A stretch of 64,000 nucleotides of DNA from Streptomyces avicenniae (GCF_000719135.1 NZ_JOEK01000014.1:62001-126000); one strand, 5' to 3'; positions 8,483 to 17,823 are shown, numbered from the stretch's first letter. The notes: generated by a model from the sequence alone, not told the origin. Program-made: numbers and translations.

Positions 8483-8931
8483 AGCTTCTCCCTCTCCAGT
8501 GCCTGCGCGGTCGCGTCCTTCCACGCCATCCAGCTGAGCAGGGCGCACTTGACCCGCGCCGGGTACTTGGAGACACCGGCGAACGCGACCGCGTCCTCCA
8601 GCACCTCCTCCATGGCGTCGTCCGGCTCGATCTGCCCCTTGGACTGCATGAGCTCCAGGAACGTCGCCTGGACCGCCATCGCCTCGGTCAGCTCCTTGCC
8701 GACCAGCAGCTCGTTCAGCACGGAGGCGCTGGCCTGGCTGATGGAGCAGCCCTGTCCCTCGTAGGAGACGTCGGCGACGGTTGCCCCGTCGTACCGGACG
8801 CGCAGGGTGATCTCGTCACCGCACGTCGGGTTGACGTGGTGCACCTCCGCGTCGCCCGGCCGCAGGCCGCGCCCGTGGGGGTGCTTGTAGTGGTCCAGGA
8901 TCACTTCCTGGTACATCGATTCCAGCTGCAC
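8479..8931 (-). CDS. sufU: Fe-S cluster sulfur-transfer protein SufU
   Basis: A 150-residue SufU, which accepts persulfide sulfur from SufS by zinc-ligand exchange and passes it to SufBCD. The zinc ligands are visible: C37 and D39 (NPTCGDE), C62 (GQGCSIS) and C129 (ARVKCALLSW). The insertion between them that distinguishes SufU from IscU is present. It starts with GTG at 8931, 18 bases after sufS, and overlaps sufT by 4 bases. Confidence 0.95.
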   Translation of the reverse strand: MQLESMYQEVILDHYKHPHGRGLRPGDAEVHHVNPTCGDEITLRVRYDGATVADVSYEGQGCSISQASASVLNELLVGKELTEAMAVQATFLELMQSKGQIEPDDAMEEVLEDAVAFAGVSKYPARVKCALLSWMAWKDATAQALEREKL

Positions 8932-8949
8932 GTCCTCAATCCGCCCTCG

Positions 8950-10209
8950 TCATCCGAAGAAGCCACGCACGTACTCAAGCCCCTCGACCAAGGCGTCCAC
9001 CTCGGCCGGTGTCGAGTACAGATAGAACGACGCTCGCGTGGTCGCCGGAATTCCGTAGCGCAGGCAGACCGGACGGGCGCAGTGGTGGCCCACCCGGACG
9101 GCGATGCCCTGCTCGTCGAGCACCTGCCCGACGTCGTGCGGATGGATGTCGCCCAGGGTGAACGAGATGGTGGCGCCCCGGTCCTCGGCCGTGGCGGGGC
9201 CGATGATCCGCAGCCCCGGCACCTCGGCGAGCCGCCCGAGGGCGTACCCGGTGATCGCCCGCTCGTGGGCGGCGACCCGGTCCATCCCGATGCCGCCCAG
9301 GTAGTCCACGGCCGCGCCGAGCCCGACCGCCTGCGCGACCGGCGGCGTGCCCGCCTCGAACTTGTGCGGCGCCGGGGCGTACGTGGAGTGCTCCATCGTG
9401 ACGGTCTCGATCATCTCCCCGCCGCCGAGGAAGGGCGGCAGGTCCTCCAGCAGCTCCTGCCGTCCCCACAGCACGCCGATGCCGGTCGGGCCGAGCATCT
9501 TGTGGCCGGTGAAGGCCACGAAGTCGGCGCCGAGCGCCTGCACGTCGAGCGCCATGTGCGGCGCCGCCTGCGAGGCGTCGAGCACCACCAGCGCGCCGAC
9601 CTGCTGGGCGCGGCGGACGATGGCCTCGACCGGGTTGTGGGTGCCGAGGACGTTGGAGACGAGGACGAAGGAGACGACCTTGGTGCGCTCGGTGATGATC
9701 TCGTCGATGTTCGACAGGTCGAGCCTGCCGTCGTCGGTGAGGCCGAACCACTTCAGCTTCGCGCCCGTGCGCTGCGCGAGCAGCTGCCAGGGCACGATGT
9801 TGGAGTGGTGCTCCATCTCGGTGATGACGATCTCGGTGGAGGAGTCCACACGGTAGGGCTCGTCGGCCCAGCCCAGCATGTGGGCGACCAGGTTGAGCGA
9901 CTCCGAGGCGTTCTTGGTGAAGATCACCTCGTCGCGGCTCGGCGCGTTGACGAACGCGGCGATCTTGTCGCGCGCGCCCTCGTACAGGGCCGTGGCCTCC
10001 TCGGCGAGCACGTGGACGCCGCGGTGGACGTTCGCGTGGTGGCGCTCGTAGTACTCGCTGAGCGCGTCGAGCACCTGGCGCGGCTTCTGCGAGCTGGCGG
10101 CGTTGTCCAGGTAGACGAGCTTCTTGCCGTCGTGGACCGTGCGGCCGAGGATCGGGAAGTCCTTCCGGATCGCCTCGGTGTCCAGGAGACCCGGCAGGTC
10201 ATGGCTCAT
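8950..10209 (-). CDS. sufS: cysteine desulfurase SufS
   Basis: A 419-residue group II cysteine desulfurase, PLP-dependent, which removes sulfur from cysteine for Fe-S assembly. The PLP lysine is K237 in FTGHKMLGPTG. The NAASSQKP and THHSN-like (EMEHHSN) motifs are present, and the persulfide-forming Cys lies near residue 377 in HHCARPVC. Its ATG overlaps the sufC stop (ATGA), so the two are translationally coupled. Length is typical. Confidence 0.97.
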   Translation of the reverse strand: MSHDLPGLLDTEAIRKDFPILGRTVHDGKKLVYLDNAASSQKPRQVLDALSEYYERHHANVHRGVHVLAEEATALYEGARDKIAAFVNAPSRDEVIFTKNASESLNLVAHMLGWADEPYRVDSSTEIVITEMEHHSNIVPWQLLAQRTGAKLKWFGLTDDGRLDLSNIDEIITERTKVVSFVLVSNVLGTHNPVEAIVRRAQQVGALVVLDASQAAPHMALDVQALGADFVAFTGHKMLGPTGIGVLWGRQELLEDLPPFLGGGEMIETVTMEHSTYAPAPHKFEAGTPPVAQAVGLGAAVDYLGGIGMDRVAAHERAITGYALGRLAEVPGLRIIGPATAEDRGATISFTLGDIHPHDVGQVLDEQGIAVRVGHHCARPVCLRYGIPATTRASFYLYSTPAEVDALVEGLEYVRGFFG

Positions 10210-10970
10210 GACGCGCCGCCCCCCTTGGTGTACTGCTCGTAGCCCTCGGCCTCAAGCTTGTCGGCCAGCTCGGCGCCGCCCGACTCGACGACGCGGCCCG
10301 CCGCGAAGACGTGCACGTGGTCCGGCTTGATGTAGCGGAGGATGCGCGTGTAGTGCGTGATCAGCAGCGTGCCGACCTGGCCGGACTCACGGACGCGGTT
10401 CACGCCCTCGGAGACGATGCGCAGCGCGTCGATGTCGAGGCCGGAGTCGGTCTCGTCGAGGATGGCGACCTTCGGCCGCAGCAGCTCCAGCTGGAGGATC
10501 TCGTGGCGCTTCTTCTCACCGCCGGAGAAGCCCTCGTTGACGTTGCGCTCGGCGAAGGCCGGGTCCATCTCCAGCCGGGCCATGGCCTCCTTGACCTCCT
10601 TGACCCACGTCCGCAGCTTGGGGGCCTCGCCGCGGACGGCGGTGGCGGAGGTGCGCAGGAAGTTGGAGACCGAGACGCCGGGGACCTCGACCGGGTACTG
10701 CATGGCGAGGAAGACACCCGCGCGGGCCCGCTCGTCCACGGACATGGCGAGGACGTCCTCGCCGTCCAGCGTGACGGTGCCGCCGGTGACGGTGTACTTG
10801 GGGTGACCGGCCAGCGAGTAGGCCAGGGTGGACTTGCCGGAACCGTTGGGGCCCATGATGGCGTGCGTCTCGCCCTGCTTCACGGTCAGATCGACCCCGC
10901 GCAGGATCTCGGTGGGTCCGCCCTCGGCATCGACGGAGACGTGCAGGTCGTTGATCTCAAGCGTTGCCAT
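10206..10970 (-). CDS. sufC: Fe-S assembly ATPase SufC
   Basis: A 254-residue ABC-type cytoplasmic ATPase that drives the SufBCD scaffold. Walker A is GPNGSGKST at about 40-48, the signature is FSGGEKKRHEI, and Walker B is VAILDETDSGLD. The ATG at 10970 begins the conserved N-terminus (MATLEINDLHVSV); the open frame upstream lies inside the ferredoxin gene and was rejected. It follows the ferredoxin stop by 7 bases and overlaps sufS by 4. Confidence 0.96.
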   Translation of the reverse strand: MATLEINDLHVSVDAEGGPTEILRGVDLTVKQGETHAIMGPNGSGKSTLAYSLAGHPKYTVTGGTVTLDGEDVLAMSVDERARAGVFLAMQYPVEVPGVSVSNFLRTSATAVRGEAPKLRTWVKEVKEAMARLEMDPAFAERNVNEGFSGGEKKRHEILQLELLRPKVAILDETDSGLDIDALRIVSEGVNRVRESGQVGTLLITHYTRILRYIKPDHVHVFAAGRVVESGGAELADKLEAEGYEQYTKGGGAS

Positions 10971-10977
10971 GGTGCCT

Positions 10978-11319
10978 TCAGGACTCCTGGGTGACGGAGA
11001 CGAGCACGGCCGCGTCGGGGCCGTCTCCCTCGATCTTGACGGGGTAAACGGGAATGGGACGGGTGGCGGGCAGCCCGGAGGGTTTGCCCGTGCGCAGGTC
11101 GAAGCTCGAACCGTGCAGCCAGCACTCGATCTGGCAGTCCTCCACCTCGCCCTCGGAGAGCGAGACGTTCGCGTGCGAGCAGATGTCGTGCACCGCGAAG
11201 ACCTCGCCCTCGGTGCGGACGACGGACACCGGGACACCGCCCAGCTCCACGCGCAGCGGGACGTCCGTCTCCAGATCGTCCAGCGCGCAGGCCCGCACGA
11301 AGCCTTCGGTCACGGTCAT
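10978..11319 (-). CDS. Rieske-type [2Fe-2S] ferredoxin within the suf operon
   Basis: A 113-residue soluble Rieske protein, related to ferredoxin subunits of ring-hydroxylating dioxygenases. The cluster ligands are C47-x-H49 (DICSHANVSL) and C66-x2-H69 (IECWLHGSSFD). In actinobacterial suf operons a gene of this type normally lies between sufD and sufC, where it may supply electrons for assembly; that role is inferred from position. The ATG overlaps the sufD stop (ATGA). Confidence 0.93.
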   Translation of the reverse strand: MTVTEGFVRACALDDLETDVPLRVELGGVPVSVVRTEGEVFAVHDICSHANVSLSEGEVEDCQIECWLHGSSFDLRTGKPSGLPATRPIPVYPVKIEGDGPDAAVLVSVTQES

Positions 11320-12497
11320 GCGATCGACGCCTCCAGCTCGGCCTGGAGCTTGGCGACGAGCCGCTCCTCGACGTCGGGGACGCCGATCTGCTGGACGAGT
11401 TCGGCGAAGAAGCCGCGCACCACCAGGCGCCTGGCCTCGTCCGCCGGGATGCCGCGCGCCATGAGGTAGAACAGCTGCTCGTCCTCGAAGCGGCCGGTCG
11501 CCGAGGCGTGGCCTGCGCCGACGATCTCGCCGGTCTCGATCTCCAGGTTGGGGACCGAGTCCACGCGGGCGCCGTCGGTGAGGACGAGGTTGCGGTTCAG
11601 CTCGTACGTGTCGGTGCCGGTGGCGGCGGCGCGGATGAGGACGTCGCCGATCCACACCGCGTGCGCGTCCCGCCCCTGGAGCGCGCCCTTGTAGGCGACG
11701 TTGCTGCGGCAGTTCGGCTGGTTGTGGTCCACGAGGAGGCGGTGCTCGTGGTGCTGGCCGTTGTCGGTGAAGTAGAGCCCGTACAGCTCGGCCTCACCGC
11801 CGGGACCGGCGAACTCGATGTGCGGGTGGATCCGCACCAGGTCGCCGCCGAAGGTGACGACGACGGACTTGAACGTCGCGTCGCGGCCGACCGACACGCT
11901 GTGCTGCGAGCAGTGCACGGCGGTGTCGGCCCAGTCCTGGACGCTGACGAAGGTGACCTTCGCGCCGTCGCCGATCTGGAACTCGACGTTCGCGGAGCGG
12001 ACCGCGTCGCCCGTGTGGTCCACGACGATGACGGCCTCGGCGAACGCGCCGATCTCGATGATCGTGTGGCCGAACGTGGCGCCGCCCTCGCCGTGCAGCA
12101 CGAGGCGCACCGGGTCGGCGAGCACGGCCTCGGCCGGGACCGTCACGACGGTGGCCTTCTCGAAGGAGCTGAACGCCTGCGCCGCGACGCGGTCCACGGG
12201 CTTGCCCGCGCGGCCGATCCGCGGGTCGTCACGGCCGACCGTGGTCGCGGTGACGCCCGCGGGCAGCGTGAGGTCCGCCTTCAGGGATCCGTCGGCGACG
12301 GCGGTCCCGTCGTGCAGGCCGCGCAGCCGTTCGAGCGGCGTGAAGCGCCACTCCTCCTCGCGTCCGTGCGGCACGGGGAAGTCCGCCACGTCGAACGACG
12401 GGGGGGCGCTCATCCGGGTCGCGACGGTGGACTCGGCAGCCACCGCGACCGACCCGCCCGCGCTGGCGCCTGCCGGAATACTCTGGGCATCGGCCAT
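11316..12497 (-). CDS. sufD: Fe-S assembly scaffold protein SufD
   Basis: A 393-residue SufD, the partner of SufB in the SufBC2D scaffold. The HGREEEWRFTPL N-terminal motif, the beta-helix core and the C-terminal YLMARGIPADEARRLVVRGF segment mark the family. I prefer the ATG at 12497 (MADAQSIPAG); a GTG 18 bases upstream at 12515 is also possible. Neither has a convincing ribosome site. Unlike most of the operon there is a gap of about 100 bases after sufB. It overlaps the ferredoxin start by 4 bases. Confidence 0.93.
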   Translation of the reverse strand: MADAQSIPAGASAGGSVAVAAESTVATRMSAPPSFDVADFPVPHGREEEWRFTPLERLRGLHDGTAVADGSLKADLTLPAGVTATTVGRDDPRIGRAGKPVDRVAAQAFSSFEKATVVTVPAEAVLADPVRLVLHGEGGATFGHTIIEIGAFAEAVIVVDHTGDAVRSANVEFQIGDGAKVTFVSVQDWADTAVHCSQHSVSVGRDATFKSVVVTFGGDLVRIHPHIEFAGPGGEAELYGLYFTDNGQHHEHRLLVDHNQPNCRSNVAYKGALQGRDAHAVWIGDVLIRAAATGTDTYELNRNLVLTDGARVDSVPNLEIETGEIVGAGHASATGRFEDEQLFYLMARGIPADEARRLVVRGFFAELVQQIGVPDVEERLVAKLQAELEASIA

Positions 12498-12597
12498 GGG
12501 TCTCGTCGTGCTCACTCTCTTGATCGGCCGTGATCGGCTCTGCTTGACCTGTACCTGGGTGTCGGACTGTCCCGGCAGGACCGGGACGGGACCGGCG

Positions 12598-14019
12598 TCA
12601 GCCGACCGAGCCCTCCATCTGGAGCTCGATCAGCCGGTTCAGCTCCAGGGCGTACTCCATGGGCAGCTCCTTCGCGATCGGCTCGACGAAGCCGCGCACG
12701 ATCATCGCCATCGCCTCGAACTCGGACAGCCCGCGGCTCATCAGGTAGAAGAGCTGGTCGTCGCTGACCTTGGAGACGGTCGCCTCGTGGCCCATCGTCA
12801 CGTCGTCCTCGCGGACGTCCACGTACGGGTACGTGTCGGAGCGGGAGATCGTGTCCACGAGCAGCGCGTCGCACAGCACGTTGGACTTCGAGCCGGACGC
12901 GCCCTCGCTGATCTCGATCAGGCCGCGGTACGAGGTGCGCCCGCCGCCGCGCGCCACCGACTTGGAGACGATGTTCGAGGAGGTGTGCGGCGCCATGTGG
13001 ACCATCTTGGCCCCGGCGTCCTGGTGCTGGCCCTCACCGGCGAACGCGATGGACAGCGTCTCGCCCTTGGCGTGCTCGCCCATGAGGTAGACGGCCGGGT
13101 ACTTCATGGTGACCTTGGAGCCGATGTTGCCGTCCACCCACTCCATGGTGGCGCCCTCGTAGGCGACGGCGCGCTTGGTCACCAGGTTGTAGACGTTGTT
13201 CGACCAGTTCTGGATCGTCGTGTAGCGGCACCGGCCGCCCTTCTTCACGATGATCTCGACGACGGCCGAGTGCAGGGAGTCCGAGTTGTAGATCGGCGCC
13301 GTGCAGCCCTCGACGTAGTGGACGTACGCGTTCTCGTCCACGATGATCAGCGTCCGCTCGAACTGGCCCATGTTCTCGGTGTTGATCCGGAAGTACGCCT
13401 GGAGCGGGATGTCCACGTGCACGCCCGGCGGCACGTAGATGAAGGAGCCGCCCGACCAGACGGCCGTGTTGAGCGCGGCGAACTTGTTGTCACCGGTCGG
13501 GATGACCGTGCCGAAGTGCTCCTGGAACAGCTCGGGGTGCTCCTTCAGCGCGGTGTCCGTGTCGAGGAAGATGACGCCCTGCCGTTCCAGGTCCTCACGG
13601 ATCTGGTGGTAGACGACCTCCGACTCGTACTGTGCCGCGACACCGGCGACCAGCCGCTGCTTCTCCGCCTCGGGGATGCCGAGCCGGTCGTACGTGTTCT
13701 TGATGTCCTCCGGCAGGTCCTCCCAGCTCTGGGCCTGCTTCTCGGTGGAGCGGACGAAGTACTTGATGTTGTCGAAGTCGATGCCGCTCAGGTCGGAGCC
13801 CCAGTTCGGCATGGGCTTCTTGCCGAAGAGCTTCAGGCCCTTCAGCCGCAGCTTGAGCATCCAGTCGGGCTCGGACTTCTTCCCCGAGATGTCCCGGACG
13901 ACGTCCTCGGACAGGCCGCGCCTGGCGCCTGCCCCGGCCGTGTCGGAGTCGGCCCAGCCGTACTCGTACTTGCCCAGGCCGTCGAGCTCGGGGTGGGCGG
14001 TCTCCGTGGGGAGCGTCAT
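12598..14019 (-). CDS. sufB: Fe-S assembly scaffold protein SufB
   Basis: A 473-residue SufB, the core scaffold on which the Fe-S cluster is built. It has the expected length, with no intein. The conserved EGCTAP motif and the region ending [17 protein letters not shown] are present. The ATG at 14019 is chosen because GGGAGGAA precedes it and it overlaps the sufR stop (ATGA). It is second gene of the operon, so its expression depends on the sufR promoter. Confidence 0.97.
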   Translation of the reverse strand: MTLPTETAHPELDGLGKYEYGWADSDTAGAGARRGLSEDVVRDISGKKSEPDWMLKLRLKGLKLFGKKPMPNWGSDLSGIDFDNIKYFVRSTEKQAQSWEDLPEDIKNTYDRLGIPEAEKQRLVAGVAAQYESEVVYHQIREDLERQGVIFLDTDTALKEHPELFQEHFGTVIPTGDNKFAALNTAVWSGGSFIYVPPGVHVDIPLQAYFRINTENMGQFERTLIIVDENAYVHYVEGCTAPIYNSDSLHSAVVEIIVKKGGRCRYTTIQNWSNNVYNLVTKRAVAYEGATMEWVDGNIGSKVTMKYPAVYLMGEHAKGETLSIAFAGEGQHQDAGAKMVHMAPHTSSNIVSKSVARGGGRTSYRGLIEISEGASGSKSNVLCDALLVDTISRSDTYPYVDVREDDVTMGHEATVSKVSDDQLFYLMSRGLSEFEAMAMIVRGFVEPIAKELPMEYALELNRLIELQMEGSVG

Positions 14020-14834
14020 GCGGGGTTCCTCCCGGCGATGCGTGCTGTTGCGGTGGTCTTGGGTGCGCTGGCGGTGGCCGCGCCGTCCGCGCCGCCGGGC
14101 GCGGCGACGCCCGGCACGAACGTCGTGCACACGTCGGCACCATGGGCGATGGTGGCCAGACGCTGCACATGGCTGCCGAGCAGGACCGAGAACACCTCGG
14201 TCTCCGCGTCGCACAGCTGGGGGTAGCGGGCGGCGGCGTGCGCCACCGGACAGTGATGCTGGCACAGCTGCTCGCCCGCCGGGGCCTTCACCGCGTGCGC
14301 GGCGGCGGCGTAGCCCTGGGCGGACAGCGCCTCGGCGAGCGCGGCGACCTGTTCCCCGGGCGCCGCGTCCTCCAGCAGGGGACGGTACCGCTCCGCCTGC
14401 TCGGCCGCGCGTGCCCGCGCGAAGGCCAGTACGGCGGCGGCCCCCTGCTCGCCGCCCCCGGCGGCCCGCTCGATCCAGCCGAGCGCCTCGACGGCCAGCT
14501 CGTCGTACGCCTGGTCGAACGCGTCCCGGCCGCAGTCGGTGAGCGCGAACGCCTTGGCGGGGCGCCCCCTGCCGCGCGAGCCGCGCAGCCGCTTCTCCCC
14601 CGGCTCCACCAGCCCGTCGGCGGCGAGCGCGTCGAGGTGACGGCGCACGGCCGCCTGGGTCAGCCCGAGCCGACCGGCCAGTTCCGCCGCGGTGGAGGGC
14701 CCGTGATCGCGGATCGAACGGACCACGCGGTGCCGGGTGCCCGACTGCTCGTCGGCCGGTACCGGGGAAGGGACGGCCTCACCCGCGGCCGTGGCGGCCG
14801 TGGGCGCGTCGCGCCGCTCGTTCCCGTTTTTCAC
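14016..14834 (-). CDS. sufR: Fe-S cluster-sensing repressor SufR
   Basis: A 272-residue ArsR/DeoR-like winged-helix regulator that binds a [4Fe-4S] cluster and represses the suf operon. The DNA-binding domain spans about residues 30-100 ([20 protein letters not shown]). The ligand cysteines C191, C195 and C208 ([13 protein letters not shown]) match the SufR pattern. I chose the GTG at 14834, which lies within the CAAC-N6-GTTG palindrome; an in-frame start at 14870 is possible. No Shine-Dalgarno is seen for either. The C-terminus is Ala/Thr-rich and probably disordered. Confidence 0.9.
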   Translation of the reverse strand: MKNGNERRDAPTAATAAGEAVPSPVPADEQSGTRHRVVRSIRDHGPSTAAELAGRLGLTQAAVRRHLDALAADGLVEPGEKRLRGSRGRGRPAKAFALTDCGRDAFDQAYDELAVEALGWIERAAGGGEQGAAAVLAFARARAAEQAERYRPLLEDAAPGEQVAALAEALSAQGYAAAAHAVKAPAGEQLCQHHCPVAHAAARYPQLCDAETEVFSVLLGSHVQRLATIAHGADVCTTFVPGVAAPGGADGAATASAPKTTATARIAGRNPA

Positions 14835-14847
14835 AACGCCATTGTTG
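14834..14847. promoter_or_regulatory. SufR operator, CAAC-N6-GTTG
   Basis: CAAC at 14834-14837 and GTTG at 14844-14847 form the CAAC-N6-GTTG dyad that I recall as the SufR-binding motif. It overlaps the sufR GTG start and the likely -10 region, so binding would block transcription of the whole operon. Confidence 0.75.
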
Positions 14848-14901
14848 CGTAATTCTCCGGAGAGCGGCAAGCCGCGTCCTGACCTGCGCGGATGGAGTGC
14901 G

Positions 14902-14920
14902 TCACGTAAGGCTTACCTAA
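14902..14920. promoter_or_regulatory. DtxR/DmdR1-type iron box
   Basis: The 19-mer TCACGTAAGGCTTACCTAA contains a perfect dyad GTAAG-G-CTTAC centred at 14911. It matches 15 of 19 positions of the actinobacterial iron-box consensus as I know it (TTAGGTTAGGCTCACCTAA). It lies in the divergent region, 68 bases upstream of sufR and about 90 upstream of the exporter -10. Confidence 0.6.
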
Positions 14921-15009
14921 GCTGTCCGCGGCCGACGGGCGGACGGCGGCTGCTCCCGCACACCGTAACCCGGCGGCGACCCCCCGCCGGACGGCCGTGT
15001 CCCCGGACC

Positions 15010-15015
15010 TAGACT
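15010..15015 (+). promoter_or_regulatory. -10 hexamer TAGACT, leaderless start for the ABC exporter
   Basis: TAGACT, then 7 C/G bases, then the ATG at 15023, with no ribosome site. This gives the exporter operon a start independent of suf. Confidence 0.65.
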
Positions 15016-15022
15016 CGCCCCC

Positions 15023-15961
15023 ATGCAGTCCACAGGAGCCGCCGCACCGGCCGTCGTGGTCAGCGGACTGGTCAAGCGGTACGGCGCCACCACCGCCGTG
15101 GACGGACTGGACCTGACCGTCGGCGCCGGGACCGTGACGGCCGTGCTCGGCCCGAACGGCGCGGGGAAGACCACCACCGTCGAGTGCTGCGAGGGCTACC
15201 TCACCCCCGACGCGGGCCGCGTCCGCGTGCTCGGCCTCGACCCCGTCAAGGACGCGCGCCACCTGCGGCCCCGCGTCGGCGTCATGCTCCAGGCAGGCGG
15301 CGTCTACCCGGGCGTCCGCGCCGGGGAGATCCTGCGCCACATGGCCGGGCTGCACGCCCACCCCCTCGACACGGCGGAGCTGACCGAACGCCTCGGCCTC
15401 GGCCCCGCCGCGCGCACGCCGTACCGCCGCCTGTCCGGCGGCCAGAAGCAGCGGCTCGCGCTGGCGCTGGCCGTGGTCGGCCGCCCCGAGCTGGTCTTCC
15501 TCGACGAGCCGACCGCGGGCCTCGACCCCCAGGCACGGCACGCCACCTGGGACCTCGTCCGCGCGCTGCGCTCCGACGGCGTCACGACCGTGCTGACGAC
15601 GCACCTCATGGACGAGGCGGAGGAGCTGGCCGACGACGTCGCCATCATCGACGGCGGCCGGGTCGTCGCCCAGGGCACGCCGGACGAGCTCGGCCGCGGC
15701 GGCGCCGCCGACGTGCTGCGCTTCGCGGGGCGGCCCGGCCTGGACCTCGTCTCGCTGCGCGCCGCGCTGCCCGCCGGGAGCGAGGTCACCGAGCCGAGCC
15801 CGGGGAGCTACCGGGTCACCGGGGACGTGGGCCCACGCATGCTGGCCACCGTGACGGCCTGGTGCGCGCAGCACGGCGTGATGCCCGACCGGATCACCAC
15901 GCGGCGGCACACCCTGGAGGACGTCTTCCTGGAGCTGACCGGCAAGGAGCTGCGGCCATGA
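15023..15961 (+). CDS. ABC transporter ATP-binding protein (ABC-2/DrrA type)
   Basis: A 312-residue ATPase of an ABC-2 exporter. Walker A is GPNGAGKT at about 43-50, the signature is LSGGQKQRLALAL, and Walker B is LVFLDEPTAGLD, followed by the switch histidine in TTHLMDEAEEL. A C-terminal regulatory extension of about 90 residues is present, as in drug-exporter ATPases. It overlaps the permease gene by 4 bases (ATGA). Its place between suf and ctaA suggests a link to heme or redox metabolism, but the substrate is unknown. Confidence 0.92.
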   Translation: MQSTGAAAPAVVVSGLVKRYGATTAVDGLDLTVGAGTVTAVLGPNGAGKTTTVECCEGYLTPDAGRVRVLGLDPVKDARHLRPRVGVMLQAGGVYPGVRAGEILRHMAGLHAHPLDTAELTERLGLGPAARTPYRRLSGGQKQRLALALAVVGRPELVFLDEPTAGLDPQARHATWDLVRALRSDGVTTVLTTHLMDEAEELADDVAIIDGGRVVAQGTPDELGRGGAADVLRFAGRPGLDLVSLRAALPAGSEVTEPSPGSYRVTGDVGPRMLATVTAWCAQHGVMPDRITTRRHTLEDVFLELTGKELRP

Positions 15962-16728
15962 CCGGCCACGCACCGCGCCCCGGCGCGGCCCCCGTCTCCC
16001 GCATGATCACGGCGCAGGCGGCCCTGGAGACGCGGATGCTGCTGCGCAACGGTGAGCAGCTGCTGCTGACCGCGGTGATCCCGACGCTGCTGCTCGTCCT
16101 GTTCAGCGCGGTGGACCTCGTGGACCTCCCGGACGACGGCGGCGCCGACCGCGTCGATTTCCTGGCGCCGGGCATCCTGGCGCTCGCCGTGCTGTCCACC
16201 GCGTTCACCAGCCAGGCCATCGCCACCGGCTACGAGCGGCGCTACGGCGTGCTGAAGCGCCTGGCCGCCTCTCCTCTGCCGCGCTGGGGGCTGATGTGCG
16301 GGAAGACCTGCGCCGTCCTCGTCACGCTGCTGCTCCAGACGGCCCTGCTGTGCGCCGTCGCGTTCGCCCTGGGGTGGTCGCCGCGCGGGAACGCGCTCGC
16401 CGTCGCCGCGCTGATGGTGCTGGGCGCCGCCGCCTGCTCAGGGCTCGGACTGCTGATGGCGGGGACGCTGCGGGCCGAGGCGACGCTGGCCGCCGCGAAC
16501 CTGGTGTTCGTCCTGCTGGTCTTCTTCGGCGGGGTGATCATCCCGCTGGACGACTTCCCCGACGGCGTGCGCGTGGTCCTGGAGCTGCTGCCGGTCGGCG
16601 CCCTGGCCGACGGGCTGCGGGACGTGCTGCGCGACGGCGCGGGCATGCCCTGGGGCGACGCGGGCGTCCTCGCGGTCTGGGCGGTCCTCGCCCCCGCGGC
16701 GGCTGCCCGGTTCTTCCGCTGGGAGTAG
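15958..16728 (+). CDS. ABC-2 type transporter permease
   Basis: A 256-residue membrane subunit with six predicted helices, pairing with the upstream ATPase. The RRYGVLKRLAASPLPRW loop is the coupling motif typical of ABC-2 exporters, and FFGGVIIPLDDFPDG sits before the last helices. The ATG at 15958 overlaps the ATPase stop. Export of a small molecule or lipid is likely; nothing in the sequence identifies it. Confidence 0.92.
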   Translation: MTGHAPRPGAAPVSRMITAQAALETRMLLRNGEQLLLTAVIPTLLLVLFSAVDLVDLPDDGGADRVDFLAPGILALAVLSTAFTSQAIATGYERRYGVLKRLAASPLPRWGLMCGKTCAVLVTLLLQTALLCAVAFALGWSPRGNALAVAALMVLGAAACSGLGLLMAGTLRAEATLAAANLVFVLLVFFGGVIIPLDDFPDGVRVVLELLPVGALADGLRDVLRDGAGMPWGDAGVLAVWAVLAPAAAARFFRWE

Positions 16729-16768
16729 CCCGTCCGGGGGCTCGTGAATCGGCGCACAAGCTCCGGGC

Positions 16769-16774
16769 TACGAT
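16769..16774 (+). promoter_or_regulatory. -10 hexamer TACGAT, leaderless start for ctaA
   Basis: TACGAT, then 6 bases, then the GTG of ctaA at 16781. There is no Shine-Dalgarno. Confidence 0.65.
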
Positions 16775-16780
16775 GGCCGG

Positions 16781-17776
16781 GTGCTGAAAGCGGTGCGAAA
16801 CCCCCTCGCGTACGTCGCGGAACGCTGGACCCCCCACCCGAGGACCGTCCGGCGCGCGGCCACCACCGCGCTCGTCATGAGCGTGGTCATCATCGTGACC
16901 GGCGGCGCGGTGCGGCTGACCGGCTCGGGGCTCGGCTGCGACACCTGGCCACGGTGCAGCGACGAGAGCCTCGTCGCCACGCGGGAGATGGGCCTCCACG
17001 GCGCCATCGAGTTCGGCAACCGGATGATGGCGTACGTGGTCTCGGCCGCCGTGGGCTGGTTCATCGTCGCCGCCCGCTGCGCGAAGCCGCGCCGCCGGGA
17101 GCTGACCCGTCTGGGCTGGGCGCAGTTCTGCGTGGTCATGGGCAACGGCGTCCTCGGCGGGGTCACGGTGCTCACCGAGCTGAACCCGTTCATCGTCGCG
17201 GCGCACTTCCTCGCCGCCATGGCCCTGCTCACCGTGACCACGCTGGGCTGGATCAGGTCGCGGGAGGGCGACGTCCCGCCCCGGCCGCTCGTCGGAGTGC
17301 CGGTACGGCGCGCGATCATGGCGCTGACCGCCGCGGGCGCGGTGCTCGTCGTCGTCGGCACGGCGGTGACGGGCAGCGGCAAGCACGCGGGCGACGACAG
17401 CGACATCGAGCGCATGCCGTTCGACTGGGACACCGTGACCCGCCTGCACTCGGGCGCCGCCTGGGTGGTGGTGCTCGGCACGGTCGCCCTGGTCGTCGCG
17501 CTGCGGCTGCTGGACGCGTCGAGCGTCACGCGGGCCCGCGCCCGTGACCTGCTGATCGTGCTGCTCAGCCAGGGCGTGATCGGCTATACGCAGTACTTCC
17601 TGGACGAGCCCGAGCTCCTGGTGGGGATGCACATACTGGGCGCGTGCCTGGTCTGGGTGGCCACGCTGCGCCTGCTGCTCGCGGTCCGCGACCGGGGGGA
17701 CGCCACGGCGTCCGCGCCCGGTCCTGGCGAGGACAGCGGCACGGCCGCCGAACCGCGGGTCCCCGCGACCGCCTGA
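16781..17776 (+). CDS. ctaA: heme A synthase (COX15/CtaA)
   Basis: A 331-residue, eight-helix membrane enzyme that oxidises heme O to heme A for cytochrome c oxidase. The GGAVRLTGSGLGCDTWPRC region near residues 38-56, with its paired cysteines, and the heme-binding histidines in LHGAIEFGNR, AAHFLAA, RLHSGAAW and GMHILGA mark the family. The GTG start is fixed by the TACGAT-N6 promoter. The C-terminal 40 residues are Ala/Pro-rich and cytoplasmic. It works with CtaB, encoded 3.3 kb downstream on the other strand. Confidence 0.93.
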   Translation: MLKAVRNPLAYVAERWTPHPRTVRRAATTALVMSVVIIVTGGAVRLTGSGLGCDTWPRCSDESLVATREMGLHGAIEFGNRMMAYVVSAAVGWFIVAARCAKPRRRELTRLGWAQFCVVMGNGVLGGVTVLTELNPFIVAAHFLAAMALLTVTTLGWIRSREGDVPPRPLVGVPVRRAIMALTAAGAVLVVVGTAVTGSGKHAGDDSDIERMPFDWDTVTRLHSGAAWVVVLGTVALVVALRLLDASSVTRARARDLLIVLLSQGVIGYTQYFLDEPELLVGMHILGACLVWVATLRLLLAVRDRGDATASAPGPGEDSGTAAEPRVPATA

Positions 17777-17823
17777 CGGGCCTCCCGGCGCCACCCGCCG
17801 GAGTGACTGTCAGTGCTCGGCGG

